From Candidatus Woesearchaeota archaeon (GTDB taxonomy: Archaea > Nanobdellota > Nanobdellia > Woesearchaeales > GW2011-AR9): a stretch of DNA of 64,000 nt. Positions 62,257-64,000 of the stretch are shown in pieces. The position numbers and the translations under genes are program-made. The notes under the pieces were generated by a model, which saw nothing but the letters and a program-made list of their open reading frames with translations, did no database searches and was not told where the DNA came from. The DNA lies in the NCBI GenBank assembly GCA_945861715.1, contig CAMAVK010000001.1, forward strand, positions 124,001 to 188,000. Direction: 5' to 3'. How positions within the stretch are numbered: the first letter of the stretch is position 1; the number at the start of each line of letters is the position of its first letter.

Positions 62257-63999
62257 TCACTTCTTAATCTTCTCCTTTGAAATACTCTTAAGTTGTGTAT
62301 GCAAATGAATAAAATACTCCTTCTTCTTGAGCGTAGCCAACCTCTCCACAATCAACTCCGGTGTCGAATTAGCAAGCTGACCTAAGACAGGATTATGGCA
62401 CACCATCAAATTCATGTCAGCGTCCAACCCCGAGGCCGAAATCCCATCCACTCGAGCGCCTGACGGCAAATGTGTAATAATCTCTTCTCCCAAGTGCGTT
62501 GCAATAACAAGATAACATCCCTTTGACATAAAATACGAACACGTTGACGCAATAATGTGTGCCGCAACTCCTGGCTCCGTCACTGCCTCCATCTCATCTG
62601 CTAAAATCAACGTACCCATCCCACCAGAAATACCTGCGAGTTGTGTGAGCATTGTCTCAAACGCACCCTTACTAGTCGATCCTTTATTTTTTGCAAAATA
62701 ATAAACAGAATCAAACACACCAATCCCCACCCGCCCACGAATTGGCAATCCCATCTGCGCTAGCGTTATAGTTTGAATAATATGTTCCAGCAGTGTCGTC
62801 TTCCCACCACTATTTGCCCCCGTCATAATAGAACACTTAATCTGAGAGTCCAAAAAAAACGTAATCGGCTCTGGCTTTTCAAGGAACATATTGGAACATT
62901 CATCCATCAAAAGACCCTTCCCAACACCAAGTTCAGCATGCGACCCATCAAAGCTTGCGCGCAGGGCACACACAAAATCCGCATACACTAAAAACGTTTG
63001 CAACCGTTCAACAAATGCAGGAACACCGGAAAGTAACGTCGCATGCGTTTTCAACTGACGTACAAAGGAATCAATCCCCTGCTGTACTAGGCGACCTCGT
63101 TCACGCTCAAACTCCTTCTCATCGATAGTAATCGGGAGCGCTTCAACAAATAGTGCTCGCGAATGCCCACACCCAGCAATTGAGCGCGAAATAATCTGCT
63201 TAATCTCAGCTGGCATCGTGCCTGACGAAAGTGCCGCAACCAACGCATCACCTTGCAGAGTAAGAGACTTCACCTGCACTCGTACAGACGCATTCAATTC
63301 AAGACATACCTTCTCAAGTTCCGCACGGCTAATAGGTTTTTTATCCTCACCACCAGCACCAAAGATAGACAATGCACTACTATATTGATCAAGTAAAACC
63401 ACCAATTCCGCGTCAATTCGCCCCACCTCATCTCGATGCAAAATCAAATCATGCACAACCCCACTCCATAGCGCCAGCTCCTCAACATACTGCTCAGGAT
63501 ATACCACCTCCTCGCCAACTTCAACAGCGCAATCCATCTCTCGCGCCCAAGAAGACACTTCATCTCCCTTAATTGTATACACCACGGCATATTTCTCAAG
63601 TGATCGCAATTCTCCTCGCTGTTGCAACAACAGAACCGGCAACTTCCGAGCCTTCAACCGAGAATAGAGTCGCTCATCAGCAACCGCAATAATGGCTTGA
63701 TATGGCAATTTCCAATTCGCACGGGGTTCTCTCAACTTTCGTAGAAACACAGGCGACACCGTAGGAATAGAATCAAAGAATACTCTTCTTTCTGCAATAA
63801 CCTGCGCATCAGCCACCGGTTCAAACCGTGATAACACTGAAATGGAATCCTCAAACACACACTCAGCTGCAACCCTATCTCGTATCCTTCGAAAAACAGC
63901 GCGAGCTTCCTTGGTTTTGAATATGGATTCACTTTTACTCTCACCAACATGAATCTCCGGCATAATATGAGTACTCTTACTCACCCCTTTAAACGGCAC
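62257..63999 (-). CDS. MutS-family ATPase (archaeal MutS-like), 5' end uncertain
   Basis: The C-terminal part is the MutS ABC-type ATPase: Walker A TGANSGGKTTLLEHI, the signature region SKGAFETMLTQL (serine loop), Walker B TLILADEMEAVTEPG and the switch histidine in VIATHLGEE. The N-terminal ~350 residues are helical core and clamp-like domains without the mismatch-binding Phe-x-Glu of MutS1, so canonical mismatch repair is unlikely; relatives are the archaeal MutS2/MutS5-like proteins. A HhH domain common at the N-terminus of such proteins is not seen. The frame runs to the window edge; an internal ATG at 63963 with a TATA-like GTTTAAAGG about 23 nt upstream is a possible true start. Confidence 0.8.
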   Translation of the reverse strand: MPFKGVSKSTHIMPEIHVGESKSESIFKTKEARAVFRRIRDRVAAECVFEDSISVLSRFEPVADAQVIAERRVFFDSIPTVSPVFLRKLREPRANWKLPYQAIIAVADERLYSRLKARKLPVLLLQQRGELRSLEKYAVVYTIKGDEVSSWAREMDCAVEVGEEVVYPEQYVEELALWSGVVHDLILHRDEVGRIDAELVVLLDQYSSALSIFGAGGEDKKPISRAELEKVCLELNASVRVQVKSLTLQGDALVAALSSGTMPAEIKQIISRSIAGCGHSRALFVEALPITIDEKEFERERGRLVQQGIDSFVRQLKTHATLLSGVPAFVERLQTFLVYADFVCALRASFDGSHAELGVGKGLLMDECSNMFLEKPEPITFFLDSQIKCSIMTGANSGGKTTLLEHIIQTITLAQMGLPIRGRVGIGVFDSVYYFAKNKGSTSKGAFETMLTQLAGISGGMGTLILADEMEAVTEPGVAAHIIASTCSYFMSKGCYLVIATHLGEEIITHLPSGARVDGISASGLDADMNLMVCHNPVLGQLANSTPELIVERLATLKKKEYFIHLHTQLKSISKEKIKK

Positions 64000-64000
64000 A

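Overview
The window reads as a chromosomal segment of an AT-rich archaeon. It carries both subunits of the archaeal family-D DNA polymerase, Orc1/Cdc6, MCM, two RPA-type proteins, TATA-binding protein, RNase P protein Rpp30, an archaeal-type TrpRS and HerA. Many genes have a TATA box 24-30 nt before the ATG (leaderless transcripts), and others have a Shine-Dalgarno (SD) sequence. The very large Cys-rich surface proteins and many prepilin-like proteins suggest a DPANN-type lineage (Woesearchaeota-like). That placement is an inference, not a demonstration.

Layout. 1-11.1 kb is an information-processing block: DP2 (cut by the window edge), DP1, Cdc6, a 1.3-kb intergenic region that looks like a replication origin (five tandem 13-mers, microsatellites, an inverted repeat), a SpoIIM-like membrane protein, RPA, MCM and TBP. 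11.4-15.6 kb holds a tRNA-thiolation set: a ThiI-like protein with an eroded PP-loop, an E1-like ThiF protein, a TtuA/Ncs6-type thiolase and a ubiquitin-like sulfur carrier, followed by Rpp30. 15.7-18.1 kb has two tandem lipoproteins flanked by duplicated copies of the promoter and start of the next gene.

18.2-45.4 kb is the most striking part: about 27 kb of almost entirely plus-strand genes. It encodes three giant or large Cys-rich surface proteins and sixteen proteins with a prepilin-like (class III) N-terminus, that is a short basic leader ending in K-G or K-A, then a hydrophobic helix. Many are translationally coupled by ATGA, GTGA or TAATG overlaps. No pilus ATPase, platform protein or prepilin peptidase lies in the window. 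I read it as a large cell-envelope or pilus-like assembly of unknown function.

45.4-51.4 kb contains a ParB-fold protein, an RPA-like protein, MetF, a heavily structured putative non-coding RNA, a YdjM-like membrane protein, a small ORF interrupted by one in-frame TAG, HerA, and a pair of long perfect hairpins. 51.6-57.4 kb carries another Cys-rich lipoprotein with a thrombospondin type 3 repeat, a secreted protein, several unknowns, a nucleotidyltransferase and TrpRS. 57.5-60.4 kb is an envelope thiol-redox operon (wHTH regulator, small membrane protein, thioredoxin lipoprotein, CcdA, DipZ-like protein). It could maintain disulfides in the many Cys-rich exported proteins. The right end has small membrane proteins, a conserved small protein and a MutS-family ATPase reaching the window edge. 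I saw no rRNA, tRNA, CRISPR array or transposase.

All positions were read by eye; domain calls are from recognised motifs, without database searches.
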